Positions 27,040-35,001 of a DNA stretch of 56,875 nt are shown here, one piece after another. Below the pieces are notes generated by a model. That model ran no database searches, was not told the DNA's origin, and was given only the letters and a program-made list of their open reading frames with translations. Source of the DNA: Treponema sp. UBA4873 (GTDB taxonomy: Bacteria > Spirochaetota > Spirochaetia > Treponematales > Treponemataceae); assembly GCA_002399405.1 (NCBI GenBank), contig DHDP01000007.1, forward strand, positions 1 to 56,875, in the 5' to 3' direction. Each line of letters starts with the position of its first letter. Position 1 is the stretch's first letter. Both the position numbers and the translations under genes were made by a program.

Positions 27040-27071
27040 AATTGAACATGTTTGTGATATCTGATTATAAG

Positions 27072-27100
27072 TTGTGTAAATATTCCTGATGAAGTATAAT
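27072..27100 (+). promoter_or_regulatory. Promoter of the TRAP operon, leaderless type
   Basis: TTGTGT (27072-27077), a 17-bp spacer and TATAAT (27095-27100) form a near-consensus sigma-70 promoter. The ATG is only eight bases past the -10 box, so transcription should begin one to three bases before the start codon. There is no room for a normal ribosome site. Confidence 0.7.
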
Positions 27101-27108
27101 CGGAAAAT

Positions 27109-28092
27109 ATGAATGAAGTTAAGAAAACAGCCGTTCTTGCACTGTGCGTTTTGTCCTCCGTTCTTGTTTCATGCGCTTCAGTAAAATCGGCTGCGCTCAA
27201 TTCTGCATCTACTGCGCTTTCCGGCGCTGACAAAAAGGGAATTCCGGTAAAAAAAGATATATCCGATTCAGATTCCATGCTTGCTCTTACGGGAGAAAGC
27301 GATGTGACGCTCGTAAGCGATTTTTTTCCGACTGCGCTTGAACTGTATGAGATTATGCATCGGACGAATCCGAATCATCTCGGGCTTACTGCGATGACCG
27401 GCTCGCTCAACGTCATGTATGCGAACGCGTTCATCCAGACGCCCGCGGAGGAGCTCACGAACGCTGAATTCGACAGGCAGCAGGCGGAATACGAGCGGGC
27501 GAAACTGCATTATCTGCGCGGCCGCGGTTACTGTCTCGATGCGCTTGACGGCCGGCATAAGGGATTCAAAGCGGCCGTACTCGGAACCGATCCGTCCGCT
27601 GCTGATACCGCGATCGCAGCGCTCGATAAAAAGGATGTGAATACGGCATACTGGGCATGCGCGGGCTGGCTCGGTGCGTTCAGTCTCGATCCGCTTAATC
27701 CTGATATGCTCGGCAGTCTTCATTCGCCCGCTGCGATCCTCGAAAAGGTTGCTGCGCTTGATCCTGATTACGGCGGCGGCGCCGCATGGGATATTCTGTG
27801 CAACTTTTACGTGAGCGCGCCGGCAGATTTCGGCGGAAATTATGAACGCGGTATATACTGCTACGAACAGGCGCTCCGCGCTTCCGGCGGAAAAACGCCG
27901 GGACCGTACGTTACCTACGCCGAGTCGGTCTGCATACCGTCCGGAGATGAAGCAGGATTCGTGGAAGCTTTGAATAAAGCTCTCGCCGTCAATCCCGACG
28001 ACAATCCGTCTTCGCGGCTTATGACGACAATCAGCCAGCGAAGGGCCCGGAGACTGCTTGAACACAAATCGGATTATTTCCTGCACTGGTGA
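27109..28092 (+). CDS. TRAP-associated TPR lipoprotein (TatT/Tp0956-like)
   Basis: This 327-residue lipoprotein has a short signal with a Cys in SVLVSCASVK and an all-helical body whose text suggests tetratricopeptide-like repeats (NLMYANAF-type and YERGIYCYEQALRAS segments). The next two genes encode a TRAP binding protein and a fused TRAP permease, exactly the gene order of T. pallidum Tp0956-Tp0958. In that system the lipoprotein (TatT) binds the periplasmic receptor. The name TatT is unrelated to the Tat translocase. The ligand is thought to be hydrophobic, but it is unproven. Confidence 0.85.
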   Translation: MNEVKKTAVLALCVLSSVLVSCASVKSAALNSASTALSGADKKGIPVKKDISDSDSMLALTGESDVTLVSDFFPTALELYEIMHRTNPNHLGLTAMTGSLNVMYANAFIQTPAEELTNAEFDRQQAEYERAKLHYLRGRGYCLDALDGRHKGFKAAVLGTDPSAADTAIAALDKKDVNTAYWACAGWLGAFSLDPLNPDMLGSLHSPAAILEKVAALDPDYGGGAAWDILCNFYVSAPADFGGNYERGIYCYEQALRASGGKTPGPYVTYAESVCIPSGDEAGFVEALNKALAVNPDDNPSSRLMTTISQRRARRLLEHKSDYFLHW

Positions 28093-28119
28093 TTTTATTA
28101 ATTAATAAGGAAGTCTGAA

Positions 28120-29154
28120 ATGAAAAATCGTATACGTGTTAGTTTACTGATTCTTGCCTGTGCGGCGCCGATGCTTTCCGCTCAGGCAGTCAGAACGCTT
28201 AAAATAGCAACTATCGCACCGACCCGCTCCGTGTGGGACATAGAGGAACGCAGGCTTGCGCAGGACTGGGCAAAATGCACGAACGGCGAAGTGCAGATAC
28301 AGTTCATGGGAACGAACGCCATGGGCGGCGAGTCGGGAGTGATTCAGAAGCTGAATTCCGTCCGCCCGGGACAGAAAGCTCCGATCGACGGCGCCATTTT
28401 CTCGAACATCGGTATCGCGGATCTTGCGCCGGAAACCCATTTTCTTACGCTCGCCGTTCCGTTTATGTTCCGCAGTCAGGAAGAAGTCGATTTCGTGCTT
28501 GAATCGATGCAGCCGCGGTTTCAGAAAGCAATTTCCGCAAAAGGATACGTAATCATCGGCTGGTTCAACGTCGGCTGGGCATATTTTTATACAAAAAAGC
28601 CGGTGCATGATCCCGCCGATTTAAAAACGCAGAAACTTTCTGTCGCGGGAGTCGGCCTTCCGCAGCTGAGCGACGCTTTCAAAGCGGCAGGATTCCGCAC
28701 GGAGGATGTGCCGCCCGACAAGCTGCTTCAGAGCATGAAGACGCCGGGAGGAGTAGAGGGTTTCTATACGATTCCCATGTATGCATATGCGGGACAGTAC
28801 TACAAATCGCTGCCGTATATTCTTGATGCGCCCATCTGCCCGGTAATGGCGGCATTCGTCATCTCGGAGAAATCTTGGAGCGAAATCCCCGGTCAATACA
28901 AGGCCGCGATGATGGAAGCGGTGAAAAAAGCGGAGAAAAATTTCACTTCAGCGCAGCGTTCTTCCGACAGCGAATATATCAACCGCTGCGTGGAAGGCGG
29001 ATGTACGCTCGTTACGCTTACACCCGCGGAACGGACTGTTATGGAAGACACGCTGGTCAGCGATGCGGCCGCGATGATAAAGACGGGGCTTTTTGATCAG
29101 ACATTATACGACGACGTGCAGGCGCTGCTTCAGAAATCCCGGAGTAAAAAATGA
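28120..29154 (+). CDS. TRAP transporter substrate-binding protein (DctP type)
   Basis: This 344-residue secreted protein has a cleavable signal (LLILACAAPMLSAQA) and the DctP fold wording (KIATIAPTRSVWDIEERRLA, then MGTNAMGGES, then VAGVGLPQLSDAFKAAG). It binds the substrate in the periplasm and delivers it to the membrane unit encoded next. Its end overlaps the permease start by 4 nt. Confidence 0.88.
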   Translation: MKNRIRVSLLILACAAPMLSAQAVRTLKIATIAPTRSVWDIEERRLAQDWAKCTNGEVQIQFMGTNAMGGESGVIQKLNSVRPGQKAPIDGAIFSNIGIADLAPETHFLTLAVPFMFRSQEEVDFVLESMQPRFQKAISAKGYVIIGWFNVGWAYFYTKKPVHDPADLKTQKLSVAGVGLPQLSDAFKAAGFRTEDVPPDKLLQSMKTPGGVEGFYTIPMYAYAGQYYKSLPYILDAPICPVMAAFVISEKSWSEIPGQYKAAMMEAVKKAEKNFTSAQRSSDSEYINRCVEGGCTLVTLTPAERTVMEDTLVSDAAAMIKTGLFDQTLYDDVQALLQKSRSKK

Positions 29155-30983
29155 TCCGCCGGATAGAAAACGCTGCTGCCGTTGTCCTTATAGGATTACT
29201 TGCCGCTCTGCCGCTTGTTTTCAAGCTGCTGCAGGAAGTATGCCGGATACAGGTGCTCGGTTCCGACATCGCAGTTCTTCATTTTGTGTTTCTTTTTTCG
29301 TGTGTCGCGGGGCTTATCACGTGGCGCGAAAACCGTCATCTGAGTCTTGCGTCGCTGACTGAGCAGCTTCCTGCAAAGGTCCGCCGGCCGGTCGAGTTTG
29401 CGAAAACTGTCGTTACCTGCTGTGTGCTCACGTCGCTTTTCATCGACTCGTTCTGCCAGTTCGTGAATCCGATGCAGTTTACGGCGTCTTTCTGGGGAAT
29501 GAGCACGAGACTGTATTTCGCGTTTCTTCCGCTGTGTTATTTCGGCATCATCTGCACGGCGGCAGTTCGGAGGAAGAACATTGCGGCTTCCCTTTCCGGT
29601 ATTGTGCTTGGTCTTATTATTTCGATGGGGCCGCTTACCGGTATTTTGTACTACGCAGCGGGCATGGAAAACCTGCCGCATCTTTATGCGCTCAACGATG
29701 CGTGGATATCGTTTTCGCACGCAGCGGTGCTGCCTCTCATTGTGATTCTCGTCGTATTCGCGTTTCTGGGCGTGCCGCTGTTTCTTGTGCTCGGCGGCAT
29801 TGCGTATATTGTTTTTTCCCAGAGCGGCGGATATGTCGACGTCATCCCGCTCGAAACGTACCGCATCCTCACCGACCGCAATATTGCGGCGATTCCTCTC
29901 TTTACGATAGCCGGATACATTCTCGCAAAGAGCAGTGCGGGGCAGCGGTATGTCGCCGTCTTCAAGTCCATGTTCGGGTGGTTCCGCGGCGGTACGGTCG
30001 TCGCGGCAGTCGTCGTTACGACGTTCTTCAGCACGTTCACCGGCGTATCAGGCGTAACGATTCTTGCGCTCGGTTCGCTGCTTTCCGTCGTCCTTACCGG
30101 TTCCGGTTACTCGAAGGATAACGCCGAATCCCTCGTTACCGCTTCCGGCGCAGTCGGCCTGCTGTTTCCGCCGAGCGCCGCAATCATCATGTATGCGACG
30201 GTAAATTATTTTTCGGTCGACGTGTTCGACCTGTTCAAAGGAGCACTTATTCCGGGCTGTATCATGGCCGCGGCGATGATAGCGACGGGAACAGTGCTCG
30301 ACAAGAAAATGTCCCGTCCCAAATTTTCGTGGCGGGAAATCGGAAACGCACTCATACACTGCATCCCGGAGTTGCTCCTGCCCGTTTTTATCAGTCTGTT
30401 TTATTTCAAAGGCATATTTGATTTATTCGAGGTTGCGGCCTTTGCCGTCGTCTATGCGTTTATTCTTACGACCGCAGTGCGCCGAGATTTTTCGCCCGGA
30501 GAATCATACAGGGTGATTTCCGACAGCGTACCTGTGTCGGGCGGAGTTCTGTTCATACTCGGAGCCGCGTCGGGCATTTCGTATTTTATGCTCGATGCGA
30601 ATATCCCCGCTCTGCTTACCGGATTCATCACTGAATACGTGACGAACCCGTATGTGTTTCTTATCCTCATGAATATCGTGCTGCTCGTTGTCGGCTGCCT
30701 CATGGACATGTTCTCCGCAATACTGATAGTTTCGCCGCTTCTTCTTCCGCTTGCCGAATCGTTCGGTATACCGGCAGTTCAGGCAGCCGTAATATTCCTT
30801 ATGAATCTTTCAATCGGATTTCTCACGCCGCCCGTAGGCATGGACCTGTTCATCGCTTCGTACACGTTTGAAAAGCCGATACCGAAAGTGATAAAAGGCA
30901 TACTGCCGTTTATCGCCGTACAGTTCGCAGTGCTCATGCTCATCACATATGTGCCCTGGTTCACGACCGTATTAATAAAATAG
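29151..30983 (+). CDS. TRAP transporter fused permease (DctQ-DctM)
   Basis: This 610-residue membrane protein joins the small DctQ unit (first about 160 residues, four helices) to the large DctM unit (FLGVPLFLVLGGIAYIVF, then GYILAKSSAGQRY, then GAVGLLFPPSAAIIMY). It is the ion-driven channel of the importer. Fusion of Q and M is common in TRAP systems. It is the last gene of the operon and is followed by two palindromic elements. Confidence 0.9.
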   Translation: MIRRIENAAAVVLIGLLAALPLVFKLLQEVCRIQVLGSDIAVLHFVFLFSCVAGLITWRENRHLSLASLTEQLPAKVRRPVEFAKTVVTCCVLTSLFIDSFCQFVNPMQFTASFWGMSTRLYFAFLPLCYFGIICTAAVRRKNIAASLSGIVLGLIISMGPLTGILYYAAGMENLPHLYALNDAWISFSHAAVLPLIVILVVFAFLGVPLFLVLGGIAYIVFSQSGGYVDVIPLETYRILTDRNIAAIPLFTIAGYILAKSSAGQRYVAVFKSMFGWFRGGTVVAAVVVTTFFSTFTGVSGVTILALGSLLSVVLTGSGYSKDNAESLVTASGAVGLLFPPSAAIIMYATVNYFSVDVFDLFKGALIPGCIMAAAMIATGTVLDKKMSRPKFSWREIGNALIHCIPELLLPVFISLFYFKGIFDLFEVAAFAVVYAFILTTAVRRDFSPGESYRVISDSVPVSGGVLFILGAASGISYFMLDANIPALLTGFITEYVTNPYVFLILMNIVLLVVGCLMDMFSAILIVSPLLLPLAESFGIPAVQAAVIFLMNLSIGFLTPPVGMDLFIASYTFEKPIPKVIKGILPFIAVQFAVLMLITYVPWFTTVLIK

Positions 30984-30990
30984 GTAGACG

Positions 30991-31225
30991 TACGGTAGAT
31001 ATATGCTGATTTTTTCTGCTTAGCAGAAGAGATTTAACTTAGTTACCTTGTACAGAAAAACAGTTCGCTTCCGCGAAAAAAAAGCCCGCAGGCTCCGGCT
31101 CGCCAGAATAGGCGAGAGTCGCCTGAGGGCTTTTCTTTCGCTCCGCGGACTGTTTTTCTGTATGAGGTACCTTAAGTAAAATCTTTTCTGATAAACAGGT
31201 GTATTTCGTGTCATATTTACCGTAC
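30991..31225. repeat. Palindromic element 1 (235 bp, terminal GTACGGTA/TACCGTAC)
   Basis: The element is a single long inverted repeat centred near 31108. The ends are GTACGGTA and TACCGTAC. Both arms share ACAGAAAAACAGT, then a middle stem (AAAAGCCC and CAGGC with their complements), then CTCGCC, loop AGAATA, GGCGAG. RNA from either strand would fold into a hairpin with A- and T-runs that could end transcription. It lies between the TRAP operon and the convergent mtnA gene. No target duplication or coding capacity is seen. Confidence 0.8.
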
Positions 31226-31242
31226 CTTTTTTCGTCCCGTAA

Positions 31243-31474
31243 ACGCCGGTAAATATTTCAGACGTACCGGTTTTCAGAAATGTTTTATCCGTTCCGGCAT
31301 ATACAGAAAAGCAGGGAGCGTAGATGAAAAAAATCCGCGTGCGACTCTCGCCTATTCTGGCGAGCCGGAACACGTGGATTTTTTTCAGCGTAAGCGGACT
31401 GCTTTTCCGTATGAGGTACCTTAAGTAAAATCTTTTCTGATAAACAGGTGTACTCCGTGTTATATTTACCGTAC
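31243..31474. repeat. Palindromic element 2, right arm repeated and core inverted
   Basis: This element lies 17 bp after element 1. Its right arm (31410-31474) is almost identical to the right arm of element 1 in the same orientation, ending TACCGTAC. Its left arm is weathered. Its middle stem has different sequence (GAAAAAAATCC and CGTG with complements) but still pairs. The 29-bp core at 31341-31369 is the exact reverse complement of the core at 31094-31122, so the loop reads TATTCT instead of AGAATA. Confidence 0.78.
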
Positions 31475-31481
31475 GTATTTT

Positions 31482-32519
31482 TTACTTTGAGAATGCCCTC
31501 CTGAGATTCTCAGAAAACGGGGGGCCTACTATGCCGTTTTCGGTAATGAAGCCCGTTATAAGCTCGTGGGGCGTTACGTCGAACGCCGGATTGCGTACAT
31601 GCACGCCTTCCGGGCCTGTGCGCCGTTCACCGAAGAAGAGCACTTCGTCGGCGTTGCGCTCCTCGATCGGAATGCCGTCGCCTGTTGCGGTATTCATGTC
31701 GAACGTGGAGGAAGGACACGCGATGTAGAAAGGAATATGAAAATGATCCGCAAGAATCGCGACACCCATCGTTCCGATTTTATTCGCCGTGTCGCCATTC
31801 GCAGCGACGCGGTCTGTTCCCGTTATTACAAGGTTCACGAATCCTTTACTCATCATGAACGCAGCCATGTCGTCGCAGATGAGCGTTACGTCGAGACCGG
31901 CCTGCTGCAGTTCCCAGCTTGTCAGACGCGCACCCTGAAGCAGCGGACGCGTCTCGTCGGCGTATACCTTGAACCTCCGGCCTTCGCCGAATGCCGTGTA
32001 CATGGGAGCTGTCGCCGTCCCTATCCCCGTAGAGCAGAGCGCGCCCGCGTTGCAGTGTGTAAGAACGCCCGTGCCGTCCCTGATAAGTGATTTGCCGCTT
32101 TCCCCGATGCGGCGGCACAAATCAATATCTTCCCGGTGTATTGCGACGGCTTCCTTTTCAAGTTCAGCCCATATCTCGTCCGATTTCCTGTTTCCGACCG
32201 ATTCCGCTTTTCTAACCATGCGGGTAAGCCCCCAGCTCAGGTTGACTGCGGTCGGTCGCGACGAATTCAGATACGCCGCTTCTTTTTTCATTTCGTCTAT
32301 AAAGGCACCTGCGGGCAGCGACTGTTTGTCCCGCATGCCGAGCAGTATTCCGTACGCGCCGGCGACGCCCAGTGCGGGTGCGCCTCTCACACGGAGCTGC
32401 CTGATTGCATCCCACACCTGCCGGATATCAGTCTGTTTCTCATATACTACTTCGACCGGAAGTTTTGTCTGGTCAAGGAACGTAAGCGTACCGTCTTTCC
32501 ATGAAATTGTCTGAACCAT
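31482..32519 (-). CDS. mtnA: S-methyl-5-thioribose-1-phosphate isomerase
   Basis: This 345-residue protein has the MtnA motifs RVRGAPALGVAGAYG, THCNAGALCSTGIGTA (catalytic Cys) and VITGTDRVAANGDTANKIGT (catalytic Asp). It opens the sugar of methylthioribose-1-phosphate in the methionine salvage pathway. I start it at the ATG at 32519, which has GAGGAGA upstream. A longer frame upstream reads through the lacI promoter and is rejected. No other salvage gene is in the window. Confidence 0.92.
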   Translation of the reverse strand: MVQTISWKDGTLTFLDQTKLPVEVVYEKQTDIRQVWDAIRQLRVRGAPALGVAGAYGILLGMRDKQSLPAGAFIDEMKKEAAYLNSSRPTAVNLSWGLTRMVRKAESVGNRKSDEIWAELEKEAVAIHREDIDLCRRIGESGKSLIRDGTGVLTHCNAGALCSTGIGTATAPMYTAFGEGRRFKVYADETRPLLQGARLTSWELQQAGLDVTLICDDMAAFMMSKGFVNLVITGTDRVAANGDTANKIGTMGVAILADHFHIPFYIACPSSTFDMNTATGDGIPIEERNADEVLFFGERRTGPEGVHVRNPAFDVTPHELITGFITENGIVGPPFSENLRRAFSK

Positions 32520-32632
32520 GTCGCTGTATCTCCTCGTAAAAGGGCCGGCGGAGTTTGTCCGCCTGCATATTTTTCCACAGTATACCCTGAACTGTTCATA
32601 AAAGGAATAGTTCGCACAGCTGCAGAAAAAAT

Positions 32633-32662
32633 TTGACAAATCTCGAAAAGGCTGTGTATAAT
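32633..32662 (+). promoter_or_regulatory. Promoter of lacI-malEFG, leaderless type
   Basis: TTGACA (32633-32638), an 18-bp spacer and TATAAT (32657-32662) are both perfect consensus boxes. The ATG of the LacI-family gene begins seven bases after the -10 box, so the transcript should start at or within a base or two of the start codon. There is no ribosome site upstream. Confidence 0.85.
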
Positions 32663-32668
32663 ACTGAT

Positions 32669-33676
32669 ATGAGCAACCGGTTGCGCAACACAGGCCGTAT
32701 AACAATGGATGACATAGCGTCAAAACTCGGCCTGTCGAAAACTACAGTCTCCCGTGCCATTTCAGGCAAAGGCCGCATATGCCAGGATACGCGGGACAGA
32801 ATTCTTGCATGCATCAGGGAAAACGGGTATCAGCCGAACCAGATGGCCCGCGCGCTTGCTGCGTCAAGAACGTACAACATCGCCATCGTCATACCGGATG
32901 AGAAGTCGGGCGGCGAGGCGCAGTTTTTCTCCGATTGTCTTGTGGGCATAACGAAAGCCGCAGTCAGCCACGATTACGACACTGTCCTTGTCGTTGTTCC
33001 CGACGACGATATGTCGGGACTCGAGCGGCTCGTACGGAACAGCAAGGCGGACGGTGTCGTTGTTACGCGTATGAACGAACAGGACAGAATCATACCGTTT
33101 TTGAAGAGCAGAAAACTGCCGTTCGTGCTGATAGGCACGAATACGAACGGAGACATTCTGCAGATAGATTCGAATCAGCAGGAAGGATGCAGGGAGCTGA
33201 CGAAACATATGCTGGATGCGGGATGCAGAAGAATCGCGCTTCTCGCAGGAAACAGGGGACACATCGTCGACATGATGCGTTATGAAGGCTATAAGGCCGC
33301 TTTCGAGGAATCCGGGCTCCACTCCGATGAGCATCTGGTGTTCTGGAATGCGCAGCAGAACTGTGCCGCTGCGGTGAACGCGGCACTTGAAGCGCATGCC
33401 GACTGCATCGTCTGCATGGACGACATGATATGCATAGGTGCGGTGGATTATCTGACTGTCGTTCCCGTCCGTATTCCCGACGAGCTTCAGGTTGTGTCGT
33501 TCTACGACAGCGCCGCACTTTCGTCGGGAAAAATTCCGGTGACGGCGCTTCATGTGGACAGCCTTAATTTGTGCATGCGGGCAGGAAATCTGCTTATTGA
33601 TGAAATTGAAGGCCGCACTCCGCCGAGACGGAATGTTGCGGAGTATTCAATAATATACAGGAATTCATCCCGGTAA
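32669..33676 (+). CDS. LacI family transcriptional regulator
   Basis: This 335-residue repressor has the LacI headpiece (ITMDDIASKLGLSKTTVSRAISGKGR, then a hinge helix with NQMARALAASRT) and a sugar-binding periplasmic-protein-like body. It is 17 bp upstream of malE in the same direction, so it likely controls maltose-type uptake and itself. A perfect palindrome suited to LacI proteins lies in its first codons. A start at 32633 would lie inside the promoter and is rejected. Confidence 0.88.
   Translation: MSNRLRNTGRITMDDIASKLGLSKTTVSRAISGKGRICQDTRDRILACIRENGYQPNQMARALAASRTYNIAIVIPDEKSGGEAQFFSDCLVGITKAAVSHDYDTVLVVVPDDDMSGLERLVRNSKADGVVVTRMNEQDRIIPFLKSRKLPFVLIGTNTNGDILQIDSNQQEGCRELTKHMLDAGCRRIALLAGNRGHIVDMMRYEGYKAAFEESGLHSDEHLVFWNAQQNCAAAVNAALEAHADCIVCMDDMICIGAVDYLTVVPVRIPDELQVVSFYDSAALSSGKIPVTALHVDSLNLCMRAGNLLIDEIEGRTPPRRNVAEYSIIYRNSSR
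32673..32684. promoter_or_regulatory. Likely LacI-type operator in the first codons
   Basis: GCAACCGGTTGC is a perfect 12-bp palindrome with the central AACCGGTT typical of LacI-family operators. It covers codons 2-6 of the regulator gene and lies about +5 to +16 from the predicted transcription start, an ideal place to block the promoter. No second copy was noticed elsewhere in the operon. Confidence 0.6.
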
Positions 33677-33692
33677 GGGAAAAGGAGGAATT

Positions 33693-34895
33693 ATGAAAAA
33701 GATGTTGGTGGCGCTTTTCGGCGTTGTCGCCGTATCGCTCGTTCTCTGCAGTTTCACATTCGGAAAAAAGTCAAAGAACAAGAAGGCTGTTACGCTCACA
33801 GTATGGGAATCGGACAAAGGTCCCGACGAATTCATCAGACAGGCCGGTGAGGCGTACACCCGGAAAAATCCGGACGTAACAATTAAATACGTTCACGTCG
33901 AACTCGGCGACGCTGCCGGTCAGATTGCGCTCGACGGACCCGCAGGCGTAGGTCCCGATGTTTTTGCAGCTCCGCACGACAAGCTCGGCGAACTCGTTTC
34001 GGGCGGGCATGTTCTTCCGACCGTAAATCCCGCTCAGGTAAAGAAAACAGCTCTTGCTGCATGTTCACAGGCGCTTACGTACGACGGCACAATGTACGGA
34101 TATCCCGTTTCGGCGGAAACGTATGCCCTGTTCTACAACAAGGCTCTTATTAAAGAAAACGAAGTTCCGAAAACGTGGAACGATCTCGCCGCATTCGCAA
34201 AGAAATTCAACGCTGCGAATAAAGGCAAATATGGTTTTATTATGGATGTAGGCAACGCGTATTACACAATCGTGTTCACCACAAAAGAGGGCAACCGCCT
34301 TTTCGGACAGTCGGGAACAGACACGACCTCGACGAATATCAATTCTCCGTCTTCCGTCGAAGGCATGAAATTCTTCCAGAGTCTCCGCAGCTCTCTTGAC
34401 GTTCCTGCCGCCGACCTTACGACGTCGGTCGCCGATGCTGCATTTGCGGGCGGAAAGGCCGCAATGCATATCACCGGACCGTGGAATATCAAGAACTTTA
34501 CCGATGCGGGGATCGATTTCGGCGTTGCACCTCTTCCGTCTCTTCCGGGCGACAAAACTCCGAGCGCATCGTTCAGCGGCACCCGCGCCATGTTCGTTTC
34601 CGCTTATTCGGACAATCCCGAGCAGGCTGCCGATTTCGCGGCATTCCTTATGACGCCGGAGATGCAGCAGCTCCGCTTCAAGATTACGGGCGCCATGCCG
34701 GCCATCGACACGAAAGTCGACAGCCCGTATATCCCCGGATTCCTCAAACAGCTTAATTACGCGTTCCCCATGCCTTCAATTCCGCAGATGGGCGCTTACT
34801 GGGACGCGATGAACAACGCCAGCAAGAACATCTGGGAAGGTCAGGATGTAAAAGCGCAGCTTGATGCCTGCAACGCGGCCATTCTCGGAAAATAA
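33693..34895 (+). CDS. malE: Maltose/maltodextrin-type ABC binding protein
   Basis: This 400-residue exported protein has a signal peptide (LVALFGVVAVSLVLCSFTFG, with a Cys that may be lipidated) and an extracellular solute-binding family 1 body (LTVWESDKGPDEFIRQAGEAY, then GPDVFAAPHDKLGEL, then AMHITGPWNI). It hands sugar to the permeases encoded next. The ribosome site AAAGGAGG is strong. MalE is the best match, but other oligosaccharides are possible. Confidence 0.85.
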   Translation: MKKMLVALFGVVAVSLVLCSFTFGKKSKNKKAVTLTVWESDKGPDEFIRQAGEAYTRKNPDVTIKYVHVELGDAAGQIALDGPAGVGPDVFAAPHDKLGELVSGGHVLPTVNPAQVKKTALAACSQALTYDGTMYGYPVSAETYALFYNKALIKENEVPKTWNDLAAFAKKFNAANKGKYGFIMDVGNAYYTIVFTTKEGNRLFGQSGTDTTSTNINSPSSVEGMKFFQSLRSSLDVPAADLTTSVADAAFAGGKAAMHITGPWNIKNFTDAGIDFGVAPLPSLPGDKTPSASFSGTRAMFVSAYSDNPEQAADFAAFLMTPEMQQLRFKITGAMPAIDTKVDSPYIPGFLKQLNYAFPMPSIPQMGAYWDAMNNASKNIWEGQDVKAQLDACNAAILGK

Positions 34896-34917
34896 TTACT
34901 GATTGATTTTCGGAACT

Positions 34918-34967
34918 GGTGTCCAAAAAGTATACGCACCTGTGCTTGCTTTTTGGACACCTTTTTT
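34918..34967 (+). terminator. Strong hairpin between malE and malF
   Basis: GGTGTCCAAAAAG pairs perfectly with CTTTTTGGACACC over 13 bp and is followed by six T. It would stop most transcripts after malE, so the binding protein is made in excess over the membrane units, as is common in such operons. Confidence 0.85.
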
Positions 34968-35001
34968 CAGTTTTTTCCTATTTGTGTGTAAAGGAGGATG
35001 T

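Noticed and set aside
30991..31474. Palindromic elements as attC-like sites
   Set aside because: They lack the RYYYAAC and GTTRRRY boxes and lie 20 kb from the integrase. Ends are GTACGGTA/TACCGTAC.
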